In this document: piece after piece, positions 11,300 to 24,708 of the stretch
Layout: every line of letters begins with the position of its first letter
Numbering within the stretch: position 1 is the first letter of the stretch
Source: Brassica napus
Lineage: Eukaryota > Streptophyta > Magnoliopsida > Brassicales > Brassicaceae
Direction: 5' to 3'
DNA: 64,000 nucleotides
NCBI RefSeq assembly: GCF_020379485.1
Contig: NC_063436.1
Span: 12,107,389 to 12,171,388 of the forward strand
Program-made: the position numbers and the translations under genes
Notes under the pieces: model-generated
The model's input: only the letters and a program-made list of their open reading frames with translations
What the model was told of the DNA's origin: nothing
Database searches by the model: none

Positions 11300-12378
11300 C
11301 CTGAGACTTCTTTCTGATCCACACGACTCATATCCTCTACGGTTGAAGCCTTCCCTCTTCCTTTCCCTTGGATTATGTATATCCGTTTTGGCCAATCCAA
11401 AGGGTCTATGCTTTACATCTAATTGACAATAGGGAAAGAAATTAAAGTCGCTGTTTTTTTCGTAAAAGAAACTTGAAACAGGATACAAAAAAGTAAGCAC
11501 CTACCGAATATGAAAATGTACACGCTTGTTTGGTAGATAATTTTATATCAACATCTTTTCCTCCAGTTCAACACAACATCTTAAAATCCTCATGAGATTC
11601 CTCAGCTTGTAATCTTCAAAAAAAAAAACAGAATCACGAAGACTAATGAGTTTCCATCAATAGCTGTAAGATATAAACAGAGTTTGAAAGCTTATCAGAA
11701 GCGCCTAATCTACTTGGGTGGTTTGAAATTGACAATCAAGCAACATCTATAAAAGTAGATAATGCGTTTACTTTGATCCAAAATGCACAATATATTTGAG
11801 AAAGAACATGTACATTGTATATGTATACGGATATAGTCTCTTATGAAAAATGCAATGAACTTGAACACGTTGACACGATTTTCTTGCTGTCTTTATCAAC
11901 GATGTCCCCACTTCCTTGGACTGTCCAAAACCTAATCAATCCCATTCCCAACTATAAACCAAACCAAGTTAATTTTGTTTGTGAGTTTAATGTATGAGAT
12001 CGAATCAGAAAGAAAACCAAACCGACATTAACTAATATAGCTACCGCCGACAATGTAAGATTCATATACTTTACTTCTTCAATCTTAATCTCGTTGATAT
12101 TACAAAAGCACGAAACTAAATGTAATACATTTGTTCCAAAAAATCCCCTAATACCATTAGCATAACAAATAAAGATTATATAACTGAAATTCAAAAGATT
12201 TTTAAAATAAACCAAAATAAAATATCAAAGAAAGGGATACATCATGAAGACATACTATCTTGTTTAGCTCAGCTCCGTTACGGACCCATTCTTGTGGCCG
12301 GCCCATAAGTGAAAAATACCAACCAGTGAGTCTGTCTAGAACACACCTTTGTGTCTGTCTGTCTGTCTCCACTGAAAA
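11300..12378. other. Unassigned stretch before the Nudix fragment
   Basis: No recognised coding or RNA gene. The last 130 bp (from about 12250) could be the captured 5' flank and leader of the Nudix-like exon. Confidence 0.3.
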
Positions 12379-12593
12379 TGGCTTGTGGGTTTTGCTCCCT
12401 GCGTCCCACTCTCACTTCCTTATTCTCCTCGTCCCACGCTTTTGCGCTTGCGCACACTCCACACTGGCGTTCGAGCTCCCTCCGTATCTCCCCCACTTTA
12501 TCAGCTACAACTCTTCCAATTAGCTCCTCCTCCTCCTCCTTCTTCACGTGGGATGACGTCTTCGAGATCGGTCGGAAGGAGTTATCTGCCAGC
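12379..12593 (+). pseudogene. Truncated first exon of a NUDT20/24-like Nudix gene
   Basis: The ATG at 12379 opens a frame beginning MACGFCSL, then a serine-rich plastid-transit-like stretch, then TWDDVFEIGRKE, ending at a good donor (CAGC-GTAAGC). In the plant Nudix hydrolases NUDT20/NUDT24 I recall the same layout: an MA-GFCSL start, a transit peptide, SSFTWDDV-like, then the body. Nothing of the body (the DUF4743 and Nudix box parts) follows; the sequence turns non-coding within about 20 bp of the donor. It is therefore a truncated 5' piece. No function is expected. The identification rests on memory of the family N-terminus. Confidence 0.55.
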
Positions 12594-12599
12594 GTAAGC

Positions 12600-13555
12600 T
12601 TCATCATCTGAATAAGCTTCAAAGAATACTCATTCGCCTCCCATCTTGGAATTGAGCACAAACACAGGAAAGAGTTTCCATGGAAGGAGGATTGTACAGT
12701 GGATCTATTGTCGGATTTCTAGTTAGGGCTTCAAGGAAATCAAAGTAAAAACTGAAACCGATACACTTGCTTTGATCGGAGTTTGAATAGATCGTGATAT
12801 CCAAAGAGGCACAACAAATGGTCAAGCATCTTAGTTAAAAGAAGAAGGGGAAAGGGCAAAGAGATGAGATGTCGACATTATAAGATTTTCCCAGATTTGG
12901 GCTTCTTCCCTTTTCACGGATCAAAAAAAATTAACAGCCCAAGATCAACCCAATTTTGGTTTGACGTGGAGGAAAGAACCAACCCCATTGGATGATTTTA
13001 ATTGCTGACGTGGACACTCTACCTATTGATCTTATTCCCCTTTTATTATTGTTAGATGTTCACATAGTTTTTGTTAAGAGTGTCATTAATTTGAGGTGCT
13101 AAAACATGTTTTAAGCATTTGCATCCATATGAAATATCTTAACGCAAAAACAAAGATTCCCTAAAACGATTCCAACTCAGGTGCTAAATTAATTGACTCT
13201 TTTTTTGACCAAATCTAGTTCAATAGTCAATACATAATTGGAGAAAAGAAGACCAAATTTAGCAGGCATGAAATTTTGTCCTTTTCCAGTTAAAAGTAAT
13301 GGACATCATCCCACAAAAATCTCCTGTCCAGAGCACATTTGTTCATTCGTTGAATGGCAACAAAGTAACAAATAAAACTGAAACCAAGAAATCAAAAACA
13401 GGGGAGAGAAGACGGAAAAGAGCCAAAAATAAAACTTAAAGAGGGATTCATCTTCCCTTTTAACCTCGCTGCCTTGGCCGTCTTCTAAAGCAGAGGGGAT
13501 TCATTTCTTTCTCTCCCCAAGCGAAAAAGAAAAAAAAAAGAAAAAAAAAATCGAA
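12600..13555. other. Intergenic, upstream flank of PME13
   Basis: No recognisable gene. The last 60 bp before the PME13 ATG are A-rich (AAGAAAAAAAAA), as often in plant leaders. Confidence 0.4.
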
Positions 13556-15872
13556 ATGGCGTTTCAGGATTTCGACAAGATCCAAGAACGCGTAAACGCT
13601 AACAGAAAGCGGAAGTTCAGGAAAAGGATCATTGTCGGAACGGTCTCTTTGCTTGTGGTTGTTGCTGCCATTATAGGAGGCGCTTTTGCTTATGTCGCTT
13701 TCGAGAAGCAAAATGAACAAGAACCGAAGAATAACCACAAAAACGACGCTAAGGATAGCCAGAAGAAGAGCCAGAGCGCAAGCCCAACTCCGAAAGCGCC
13801 TGTTGCCGCAGCGCAATCAGTGAAGCCTGGTCAGGCCGATAAAATCATCGAAACCCTTTGCAGCACAACGCTGTACAAGGTAAGCTGCGAGAATACCCTC
13901 AAGAACCGAACAGAGAAGGGTTTCGCTTTAGAAAGCCCGACGACCTTTTTGAAAGCTGCCATTGAAGCTGTCAATGAAGATCTCGACCGAGTATTAGAGA
14001 AGGTCTTGAGTCTCAAGACTGAGAACCAGGACGATAAAGATGCCATTGCGCAATGTAAGTTGCTTGTTGAAGACGCAAAGGAGGAAATTGTCGCATCACT
14101 GGACAAAGTCAACGGCACAGAGATCAACAACTTCGTGAAAATTGTTCCCGATTTGGACAACTGGCTAAGCGCTGTCATGTCTTATCAGGAGACATGCATT
14201 GACGGGTTTGAGGAAGGAAACCTAAAATCTGAAGTAAAGAAGAGCGTAAACTCTTCTCAGGTTCTGACCAGCAATTCTCTGGCATTGATCAAATCCTTTG
14301 ACGCAAATATTTCTCCCGTTGAAAAGCTCGCAACACGACATTTACTTGACCAAATCCCTTCTTGGGTAACCAACGAGGATAGAAGGATGTTAAGGGCTGT
14401 TGATGTGGAGACTTTGAATCCTAACGCCACCGTCGCTAAAGATGGCAGTGGGAATTTCACAACCATTAATGACGCTCTCAAAGCAATGCCTGAAAAATAT
14501 GAGGGAAGGTGCGTAGACACACAATCCTTTCATAACGTTGATCATTACGTCAAGTTAGCTAAGTTTTTAGGTTTTGGTGTGATTTAAATCTTTAGGTACA
14601 TCATCTACGTCAAACAAGGTGTTTATGACGAATCTGTGACTGTTGATAAGAAGAAGGCGAACCTTACTATGGTCGGAGATGGATCACAGAAGACTATTGT
14701 TACCGGTAATAAAAGCCACGCAAAGAAAATCCGCACTTTTCTCACAGCAACATTCGGTAATTCTTTTATCTGGAACTTCATACTCACCCTAAGAACAAAT
14801 TCAAAAGAATTAATAAACAATGGTTGATTATGTTCCAGAACAATGTAAAATCTTAGTTTAGAGATATTTGATGGATTATAAATAAAATGGTATATATTAT
14901 AAGCTTTTACGGTACAAATGACCCGCCAAGATTGAAAAAAGTGGATTAGATTTTATTTTCCAAAATAGATCATAGACATGTGTTTCCAAATATAAACTGT
15001 ATGCATGCATATACTCATATCGAATATTTGAGTATTAAAAGAGGCGGGGCATTAGCTTCATTGTAAATTAATTTTGATGTAAAACCTCCCATAGATCTTA
15101 ACATGAATTCTTTAAGTTTCTTTGTGAATCAAAACTAAAATCTTTTATAAAATGTTGGTTTAATTCTTTAACAGTTGCCCAGGGGGAAGGGTTCATGGCA
15201 CAGTCAATGGGATTCCGAAATACGGCAGGGCCTGATGAACATCAAGCTGTCGCAATACGGGTCCAATCAGATAGATCAGTTTTCCTAAACTGCCGATTTG
15301 AAGGCTTTCAAGACACATTGTATGCCTACACGCATCGCCAGTACTACAGAAGTTGTGTGATAGTCGGAACAATCGACTTCATATTCGGAGATGCGGCTGC
15401 CATCTTCCAGAATTGTAACATTTTCATTAGAAAGGGTTTATCAGGACAAAAGAACACGGTGTCTGCTCAAGGACGCGTTGACAAATTTCAAACGACCGGT
15501 TTTGTGATCCATAAATGTAAAATCACCGCAAATGAAGATCTTAAGCCCGTGAAGGCCGAGTACAAGAGTTATCTCGGTAGACCATGGAAGAACTATTCTC
15601 GAACGGTTGTAATGGAATCTACCATCGAAGATGTGATCGACCCAGTTGGATGGTTGAGATGGGAAGAGACAGATTTTGCAATAGATACGCTGTATTACGC
15701 TGAGTACAAAAACAAAGGACCAAGTGGAGATACAGCTTCCAGAGTAACGTGGCCTGGATTTAAGGTCATAAACAAGGAAGAAGCTTTGAATTATACTGTG
15801 GGGCCATTCTTACAAGGAGACTGGATTAATGCCTTAGGTTCTCCTGTTAAGCTTGGTCTTTATGATGCGTGA
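13556..15872 (+). CDS. PME13: Pectin methylesterase with membrane anchor and PMEI pro-domain
   Basis: Three exons, 13556-14508, 14596-14756 and 15175-15872, give 603 residues with consistent phases (AG-G and G-TT joins). The N-terminus is basic (NRKRKFRKR) and then hydrophobic (about residues 25-48), a signal anchor that targets type I PMEs to the secretory path. A lysine- and proline-rich linker follows, then the PMEI domain (about 95-260), a processing motif (DRRML) and the catalytic domain. Active-site blocks are present: GVYDE, QAVAIR, FQDTLY, DFIFG and LGRPW. The role is homogalacturonan demethylesterification in the wall. It sits tandem with PME12 but has a different N-terminus and one intron more. 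Reading past the first donor gives a false stop at 14587. Confidence 0.93.
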
Positions 15873-16227
15873 TGAGAACTTCTTGCTTGCAGAGAAGTTA
15901 ATGTGGTGAATTGATTTGTTGTAAAGTGATTGGAAGAAGAAATAAAATTGCTTCCATAAAATTTACTTGGAGAATCTGATGCCATATCCAACTTATATCG
16001 TTTTGTCTGAATATTTTTGGAAGTAAGGGTACTTAATTAATTAACCTGGCTATGATATATTTACTTTGATTTGCTTTGATTTGCTCAAACTACAAACTAT
16101 GATATATTTCGAAAACTAAGCTAACTGAAATATCTGATATTCTATTCCCACTTTCCATTACTGAAATAACACCCTAATTTGTAGAATATAGGGATGCATG
16201 CAGAACGGAAGTGAATTTATTTTTTGG
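15873..16227. other. 3' flank of PME13
   Basis: AATAAA lies at 15941. The tandem TTTGATTTGCTTTGATTTGCT near 16065-16085 is the only repeat noticed. Confidence 0.4.
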
Positions 16228-17456
16228 TCATTTATCTAAAGAAATGTAAAACTGCCCACCAAAAAAAAAAGAAATGTAAAACTTAAACGTGTTTAAGTTG
16301 TACCAATTTAAAAATAAGTATCGACAAGCCATTAGAAGCCCAATAGAAGCGTAAAAGCTCAGCCTCAAGTTACGTTGAAACTCCAGAGTAGGAGCGGCGA
16401 CTATGGCCAACAGAGACTGAGGGTTAGACCATATTCTCCAGGCTTGCTTACATAACAGCGCAAAGACCGGTAATGCCATACTCATAGACTTAAGAATGAT
16501 CTCTTTACCTCCTTGAGATAGTATTTTGAGCCCCCACCTCTAAGTCTCCGAACTTTCTCTTGAATAAAACTCAGAAGTTTACTTTTGGAACCACGTAAAC
16601 ATTCAGGTAATCCTAGATAGGATCTTCTTCAGTCTCTTAACTATTTCCGCTCCTTCCTCTGCAGTTGCTTTACAAAGTAGCAAGCTATCATCGGCAAAAA
16701 GCAGGTAGCGCACGCCATTCAGCTTCCCAGACGTCTCAGCTTGATTAAGAGTACTCACCAAGGCCTCAGCACACAAAATGAAAAGTAATGGGGATAAGAG
16801 GTCTCCTTGTCGGATCCCTCTCTCTAGTTTTATGAAGCCATGTTGTCTACCGTTTAGGAGCACCGAGTAAGTAACAGAACTGATACAGGATACGATCCAT
16901 GTCACCCATTTCCTATCAAAACCCATCCTCTCCAGCAGGAACTCAACAAAACACCATTTGACACGATCATAAACCTTTGACATATCCGTGTCTTGATAGC
17001 CATGAACTCACTGTCAATCCCGTCCTTCCTCCTCAAAGCGTGCACCATCTCATATGCTACTAAAATGTCATCAGTGATAAGACGCTCACTAACAAAAACA
17101 CCTTGAGTATCTGATACAATATCAGGTAGAATTCTCTTCAATATGTTGCAAACTATCTTAGAAATGATCTTATAGTCAACTGAACATAGGCTGATGGATC
17201 TTAACTCAATCATCATTGATGGGTTAGTAACTTTGGGCAGTAAGCAAATCTGAGTATGGTTCCATCCAGCAGGTAAAACTGCCGTCCTGAAAAAACTCTG
17301 CACTTTTCTGACCGTGTTTGGACCCACAATGGACCAAAATCTCTTGTAAAATGTGTCTGTTAGTCCATCTGCTCCAGGCGCACTATCTTCCTTGATGGAA
17401 AAGGCTGCAACCCTAACTTCCTCAGCAAGTACTGGGGTCGTTAACATCGTGTTCAT
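16228..17456 (-). pseudogene. LINE (non-LTR retrotransposon) reverse-transcriptase remnant
   Basis: The reverse strand reads an L1-type reverse transcriptase in pieces. From 17456 it shows APGADGLT, FWSIVG, LLPKV and SLCSVDYKIISKI. A frameshift near 16990 (two extra bases or one lost before the catalytic DMSKVYDR block) is followed by GIRQGDLLSPLLFILCAE and LLFADDSLL (FADD active site). A degraded tail then resumes at 16485 with SMALPVFALL and LCKQAWRIWSNPQSLLA. Endonuclease, RNase H and the 5' part are absent. It is an inactive fragment between PME13 and the glycosyltransferase. Confidence 0.85.
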
Positions 17457-18162
17457 AGCAGGAGAAACTCACTCAACCATTTAGAACTTAAACATGAAAA
17501 AACTGTACTTTAAGAAAAGAAAAAACAGAAGCCTAAACCGGAATTTGGAAAGAGTGTTATGGAAACTAAAATTTGCACTGTCAAATTTGAGCGGAAGAAA
17601 GCTTAGTTTTCCTTGAAGACAAATACATATTTTTCAAAAAAAATCATGTATATATTGTTCAAAATAAAGGTAAAGCATAAGGATAAAAAAATAAAGTTAA
17701 TGAAACCAAATTTAGTTTGCTACATAGATACCACTTAATATCCATAAAAAATAGAATCAAATCAAGTTTTCAAAACAAAAATTATCCTGCTTATTCAGAT
17801 CTAGTTATAATTATATTCTGATTCACATGTTTACCATGATTAGTCTGACATATAGTTTCTTCCTAATCATAATTAAGTTAGCGTTAATGTAAAAAACTAT
17901 GACCTGTTGCGTCCGATTACTTTAAGTGCTGGTGAAGCAATAAGATACCGAATTCTATGAATCTTAATTAATCTTGCGTTAATTAAACTGGCTATCAAGT
18001 GAATGGTCAACTGTCTTTATAGATAAAAGACAAAAACAATGACGAAGTCCCGTTTCCACGAAGTTACTGATCAACAACTAATAATCAAACTCAGCGACCT
18101 TTTCTTGATAAAGATAATCAAACTCGAGGATTAGTGAGAGAAAAGAAAAGAATAAAAATATC
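17457..18162. other. Intergenic, upstream flank of UGT76D1
   Basis: AT-rich. No gene or certain regulatory element was identified. Confidence 0.4.
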
Positions 18163-19586
18163 ATGGAGGAGATTCGTCAGAAAAGAGTGCTGATGATTCC
18201 TGCACCATTCGAAGGTCATTTACCTTCGATGATGAACTTAGCCTCATTCCTATGTTCCAAAGGCTTTGCCATAACTATAGTTCGAACCCAATACAATTTC
18301 TACGATATCTCCGCTGACTTCCCGGGTATCAACTTCTTCACCATCGACGATGGCTTGTCTGAATCCGACATGTCGTCTCTGGGGCTCCTTGACTTTATTC
18401 TGGAACTTAACTCTCTCTGTGAACCCCTCTTGAAAAAATTTCTAACACTCAAGGATGATTTTGACTTTATTATTCATGATGAATTCGTCTACTTCCCTCG
18501 ACAAGTTGCACAAGATCTGAATCTGCCCAAGATGGTCTTTAGTGCTTCTTCAGCTGCCACTTCGATCAGTCGATGTATGCTTATGGAGAACCAAGACAAA
18601 TGGTTACACCATGGGGAAGGTAGCCTATTGTATAAGTTTAGTCTCCTTTTAATTTTTTTTTTTTTGTTGATGATGTTTGGGGTTTGTTTTGCCCAGAAGC
18701 AAGATCTAAACTTGAAGAATTGGTGCCGAAGTTTCATCCCTTTCGATACAAAGATCTACCTGTGACAGCTTATGGATCTATGGAGAGACTGATGTTACTT
18801 TACCACAACGTAAGCAAGAGAGACACATCTTCTGGTATAATACACAACTCTTCCAGTTGTTTAGAGAACGTATTCACATCAGCTGCAGAAGACACCTGGG
18901 GCGTTCAGGTATATCCGGTTGGTCCACTCCATATGACTGATTCCGCAGTCACATGTCCAAGTTTGTTTGAGGAAGAAAGAAATTGTCTTGAATGGCTTGA
19001 CAAGCAAGAAACAAATTCCGTGATCTACATAAGCATGGGAAGTTTGGCAATGACGCAAAAGGAAGAGTTTGTGGAGATGGCCATGGGATTGATTCAGAGT
19101 AACCAGCCTTTCTTATGGGTGATCCGACCAGGTTCCATAACGGGGCAAAACTCCGTAGACTCGTTACCGGAACAGTTCAGCCAAGCGCTGACCCATGGCG
19201 ACAGAGCTTTTGTAGTGAGTTGGGCCCCACAGAAGGAGGTGTTACGGCATAGAGCGGTGGGAGGGTTTTGGAACCATTGTGGATGGAACTCAAGCTTGGA
19301 GAGCATAAGCAGTGGCGTGCCAATGATCTGCAGGCCTTACTCAGGGGACCAGAGGGTAAATACTAGACTTATGACACATGTTTGGCAAACTGCATTTGAG
19401 GTCGAAGGTGAACTGGACAGAGAAATCGTAGAGACGGCTGTGAGGAAGCTTATTGTGGGTGATGAAGGTAAAGAGATGAGGAGGAGAGCTAATGAATTGA
19501 AAAAGCAGGTTGAAGACTCTGTAAGAATAGGAGGCTCGTCTTACAGTGCTTTAATGAGTTTGGTCGATTCGATAATGTCATCATAA
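18163..19586 (+). CDS. UGT76D1: UDP-glycosyltransferase, family 76
   Basis: Exons 18163-18619 and 18697-19586 (phase-1 intron, GT at 18620, CAG to 18696) give 448 residues. The N-terminal acceptor half has the catalytic histidine H19 in PFEGHLPSMMNLA. The C-terminal half has the plant PSPG box from WAPQKEVL (about residue 327) through HCGWNS to GDQ (about 370), which binds the UDP-sugar. Such enzymes glycosylate small molecules in the cytosol; Arabidopsis UGT76D1 is reported to act on hydroxybenzoic (salicylate-derived) acids in immunity. The first exon alone reads into the intron to a false stop at 18765. The subfamily is assigned by the remembered N-terminus and by neighbours matching At2g26480's surroundings. 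Confidence 0.92.
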
Positions 19587-20898
19587 GTATTCAACACGGT
19601 CGTCTCCCAAGAACAACGTAAACTAAGATATTCTGAGCCGAACATGTAGGGTGAGAATCAGTTAAATAAGTATGTGCCTTCAACGAACGCAATAAAATAA
19701 AGTGTTTCTTGAAAAGAAAATGTGTGGATGCAAATTTATGTTAATTTTCTTAAGACTGTTCTGGAGTTTTGTAATAGGTTGAAACCTTTTTTTTTTAACT
19801 CAGCTTTCATATTTAAAGACATTAGAAATGAAAAATTTAATTGACAAAAAAAAAATCTAATATGAATACTTTAGTAAGAAACATATAATATTGTTCAAAA
19901 GTGAGAGGAGAGGAAAAAAAGTATGAGAAAAAAAAATGAAAACTAGTTAGGAAAGAACATGAGAAAGAACTATTTTTTTTAAAAAAATACATAAGACTTA
20001 AAAAAAAAAGAGATGAGAGAAAGCTTCAGATAAAAGAAAAAAAAAAGAGAGAAAGCTTCAGAGTAATTTACATGTTTTGGAGAATGAATCACAGAACAAT
20101 AATGCACATATAGGTTTGAGAGGGACTGACAGAACTATTCACCTATAAGTGGGAATGCGGGAAGAATAAAATCGGTTGATGTAAAGTTAAAATCGTCAAA
20201 CAATTGTTAATATCAACTCACGTGTAAAAACCTAATTAGAAATCATTATGGACATGGAAGCCAATTTACGTTACGTTTTTTTTTTTTGATAAATAAACGT
20301 TACGTTACAAGGTGGTGTTAATAATTTAACCGCAGCTAAAGTTTTCGCTCAAAAATTATTGATTACATATGAAATTTTAAAATTTATAAAAAATGTGCTA
20401 TGTTTTTGTACAGCTATAGAAATCGAATGTAGATAAAATATATCGAAATGTTGACAAAAAAAAAGATAAAATATATCGAAAAACATTGGTATAGTTTTGA
20501 CCGTACCCATAAAGAATCCTAGAAAAGACAAGAAGAGGAGGACAAAACGAAATTTCATTATTCGCCTTAATAATGAGTGAGCAGTACAAAATAAACAATT
20601 TAGAGCTAAACTCTAACAACCAACGGGGAGTTAGTAGTACTTTATTCTAAAATGAATTATACATACATTATATAGAGTTTTCTACATTATATCTAAAAAA
20701 AAAAATATTTACTCTGTTCCCTCTCCCACAAAGCAAACAAGTGACTTTATTTTTTCTTCGTCTTATTTATTCTGTCTCGAGATTCGCTTTTGTGCTTCGA
20801 ACTTCTTTTTATCATCTTCTGCTTGTCGGTTTAGTTCGGAAAACTTTCTGCAACTACAAAGGTAGATTCCTAAAAAAGAAGAGATATTCTATTAAAGA
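19587..20898. other. Intergenic between UGT76D1 and NAT3
   Basis: AATAAA-type signals lie near 19690. A-rich and T-rich runs fill 19850-20050. No other coding sequence was recognised. The leader of NAT3 probably begins within the last 200 bp. Confidence 0.4.
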
Positions 20899-23800
20899 AT
20901 GGTAGAAACAGGTCACCATCATCAACATCCACCGGCACCGGCTGCAGCCGGTCCTCCGCCGGTTTCATCTATGGCGATTTCAACAAAACCCACTTGGTCT
21001 CCGGCGGAGCAACTCCACCATCTTCAGTACTGCATCCACTCTAACCCTTCTTGGCGTTAGTCTCTCTCTCTCTCTCTCTCTCTACTTTCGTGATTGAATA
21101 TTCCGATCCAGATGCAAGAAGACTTTATAAGTCAAAAGTTGCTTTGAGTCTAACTCCTCCCTCTCTCCTTATCTCTCCTCTGTCGTTCTTGCTTTCTCTT
21201 GTGTCTAGAATAATCTTTTTAGATCTCCGAATCAGATTCGATGCTTTTTGTTTCTGATGTTCAACTATATAAAGCTTTAAACCAAAAAAAACTATATAAA
21301 GCTTGTGTGTGGAGTGTTCTTAATTTTAAGACTCTTGCATAATCGTTCTTAAGTTGAGCCGTACTAATCAATTTCAATGGTATATAGTTATACTCTAGCT
21401 TAAATCATATATTAAATAAATCATTTGTCTGGTTAGTATGTTATTACTTATTTTCATATAAAGAATTATTCTTGCTCTTTAAAAATATCAGAATTTGTTT
21501 CATTTTCATTATCTTTGATCAATTTTCGCTTTCACTACATACAGATGAGACGGTTGTACTTGCTTTCCAGCATTACATCGTGATGCTCGGGACTACTGTT
21601 TTGATTGCCAACACACTTGTCACCCCAATGGGTGGAGATGCTGTATGTTTTTCTTTATTTGGCGTTCGAAGGGGACGGACTATATTGTTTTCTCAAATGG
21701 AATTTTTTTTTTTGTTTGTTAACAAAAACAGGAAGATAAAGCGCGGGTAATACAGACAATATTGTTTATGTCGGGAATAAACACCCTGCTACAAACCCTT
21801 ATAGGAACAAGGCTTCCCACGGTTATGGGAGTTTCATTCGCGTATGTTCTCCCTGTGTTGTCTATCATCAGAGATTACAACGATGGTCAGTTCCAAACCG
21901 AGAAGCAGGTATATTAACACTCTTATAGTTCCGCGCTACTTTTGTTACATTTTCTTGATTATATGCCATTCCCATTCTTACAGAGGTTCCGGCATACAAT
22001 GAGAACAGTACAAGGATCTCTAATCATTTCTTCATTCGTCAACATCATAATTGGATACGGTCAAGCGTGGGGGAACTTGATAAGGTGATATAAAATCAAT
22101 ATAGAGTATTGTTGGTTCAGAAGCCGATGGAAGTTGTAATATTTTTGAGAATACTTGTTTCTTCAATGCAGAATCTTTAGTCCCATTATTGTTGTGCCGG
22201 TGGTTACTCTTACGGGCCTTGGACTGTTCGTTAGAGGCTTCCCATTGGTAACGGTTCCATCTTTAAATACTATCAGCTTTTAACAACTTTTTCCTATCTT
22301 ACCATGTGAAGTTTTACAGCTTGCAAACTGTGTGGAGATTGGTCTACCAATGCTGATTCTGCTGATCCTCTCACAACAAGTTTGCCTTTTGTTTTTGTTT
22401 TAGCTCTTTGTACACGATGGTGATTGTTTTAGATGTATAGTTATGAATATTGATGTCCGTCTTGCAGTATCTTAGACTTCTTCTCCGAAATATCCAAATG
22501 ATACTTGAAAGATACGCTTTACTAGTTTGCTTGGCACTCATCTGGGCTTTTGCTGCTATCCTTACTGTTTCTGGCGCATATAACAACGTCTCCGTTGCAA
22601 CAAAACTAAGTTGCCGCACAGATCGCTCCTTTCTTATGTCCGCTGCTCCTTGGTTTGTTTCTTATATTCTTGTTTTTTTTTTTGCATCCAAGGTCAGATA
22701 TCTTTAGAGTCGGTTGCTCAATTCTCATTTTTTAACAGGATTAGCATCCCGTACCCGTTCCAGTGGGGGACTCCGATATTCAGAGCGAGTCATGTGTTTG
22801 GAATGTTCGGTGCTGCTATTGTCGCATCTGCAGAGGTACAACACATTCATTTCTGGCTCTTCTTCTTATTGTTGGTATGTATCATGTATGTGTATCCCAA
22901 TTTTTCAGTCTACTGGAGTATTTTTTGCTGCATCTAGACTAGCTGGAGCAACAGCACCTCCCGCACATGTCGTCTCTCGCAGTGTCGGACTGCAGGTACA
23001 GTCTTTTTTTGTTATAATTTTCCAATGTTTAAACTAATTGGTTTAATGTGTAATATTTTCCTTACAGGGTGTTGGTGTACTCCTTGAAGGAATATTTGGT
23101 TCCATTACTGGCAATACTGCATCAGTGTAAGTTGTAAACACCTCTCCTCTCAGCATGTCTTTTATTGAAGTATACTCTCTTCATGTTGATATTTAAAGCC
23201 ATAAGATCTTTTATTTATAGCGAAAATGTGGGTCTCCTTGGACTCACACGAATAGGAAGTAGAAGAGTGGTGCAGGTATCAACAGGTTTCATGATATTTT
23301 TCGCCATATTTGGTTAGTCTTTCCTTCCCAGTCAATCGTCTTTTGATGAATAGGGTTCAGTTAATAAAAGTTGCCATTTTGAGTTTTAAATCTGTATTGT
23401 ATTTAATGAACTTCAGGAAAATTTGGTGCCTTCTTCGCTTCTATCCCGCTTCCCATCTTTGCCGGCGTTTACTGTATACTACTTGGAATTGTTGGTGAGT
23501 AGTAGCATGTGGTATAATGAATCTAAATTACTACACTTGCAAGTAGGAACTGCTTCTGATACTCTTGTTACGTGATTGGCACAGCGGCTGTGGGTATATC
23601 CTTTATACAGTTCACGGACAACAATTCAATGAGAAACATGTACGTTGTTGGTGTCTCTCTCTTTTTAAGTCTTTCCATCGCTCAGTACTTCATTTCCAAC
23701 ACTACAAGAGCAGGATATGGACCTGTTAGAACAGCTGGCGGATGGGTAAGCTTTTTAAAGATCTAATGGCAAATATTTTTAACACTCCAAATATAGATTG

Positions 23801-24106
23801 ATGTTTTTTTCTGAAGAGGTGACATAATACTTACACTATACGATGTTTATTTTTCGTAATGCAATCTCCTGGTGACTTGTGGTGCAGTTCAACGATATAC
23901 TTAACACGATCTTTGCTTCGGCTCCCTTTGTTGCGATCATTGTGGCGACAGTACTAGATAACACGTTGGAAGCAAGGCATGCCATCAATGACAGAGGAAT
24001 CGCGTGGTGGAAGCCGTTTCAACACAGGAACGGAGATGGCAGGAACGAAGAATTCTACAGTTTTCCTCTTAGAGTTGGCGAGTACTTACCAACACGATTC
24101 CATTGA
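20899..24106 (+). CDS. NAT3: Nucleobase-ascorbate transporter (NAT/NCS2 family)
   Basis: Fourteen exons: 20899-21055, 21545-21642, 21732-21908, 21984-22084, 22172-22247, 22320-22379, 22468-22652, 22739-22835, 22909-22995, 23068-23126, 23221-23312, 23417-23494, 23585-23745, 23888-24106. All phases agree; the product is 548 residues. A His/Pro/Ala-rich N-tail precedes about 12-14 hydrophobic segments. The QH pair of the first membrane helix is at 61-62 (LAFQHYIVMLG) and the NAT signature ENVGLLGLTR is near residue 366. Family members move purines, pyrimidines or ascorbate with protons or sodium; no substrate can be deduced here. Orthology to Arabidopsis NAT3 (PDE135, At2g26510) is inferred from length, sequence recall and position after UGT76D1. 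Confidence 0.93.
21059..21081 (+). repeat. TC microsatellite in NAT3 intron 1
   Basis: A pure TC run four bases after the exon-1 donor. It is likely polymorphic between accessions. Confidence 0.8.
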
Positions 24107-24708
24107 AGACAGCCCTCTGAAAGTTTCTTCTGTATGGGGAATGTAAGAGTTGTGCATGTCATGTGTTTTCAGCTGGGAGGGGGGGGAGGAAATATTCCAA
24201 GGGATAAGAATGAACATAAGACTGATGGATAAAGCTATTTTGCAAACTTTCACTTGTGTTACCACCATTTATTTTGCCTTAAGTAAATTGACATTTGATT
24301 AGGTGCTCCTGCCCTAATATTAATTACTGTTAGAGGTGGATTTTACTCTATTCCAAATTCTCTGTCACAAAAGAATTATACAAAAACCCAAAAGAAAACA
24401 GTAGGACCATAATGGTCATGGAAGTCTTCTCATATAGATGGTCAAACCAAAATCTAAGAGATATCAAAGCCTGGAGATCACGTGGCTGTTACGATCCATT
24501 TTTAAGTTTCTATAAAAAGAGCGAGGAAGGAGAGGAGATCCCAATTTCTTTATAATAACGCAATTTTGTACATTTGGATCCCCATAGCTGTACCATTCTT
24601 ATCATCAATAATATACACATTTTTCCTATTAATTCGCTAGTTAATATACGTTGAGAAATTATTATAATGACTCAAATAATACATGTAATGACTAGAATAA
24701 TTCATAAA
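24107..24708. other. 3' flank of NAT3
   Basis: Contains a G run at 24177-24187. No gene was seen. Confidence 0.4.

Noticed and set aside
16228..17456. LINE reverse transcriptase as a host gene
   Set aside because: Frameshift, missing domains and classic L1 motifs mark it as a dead retroelement.
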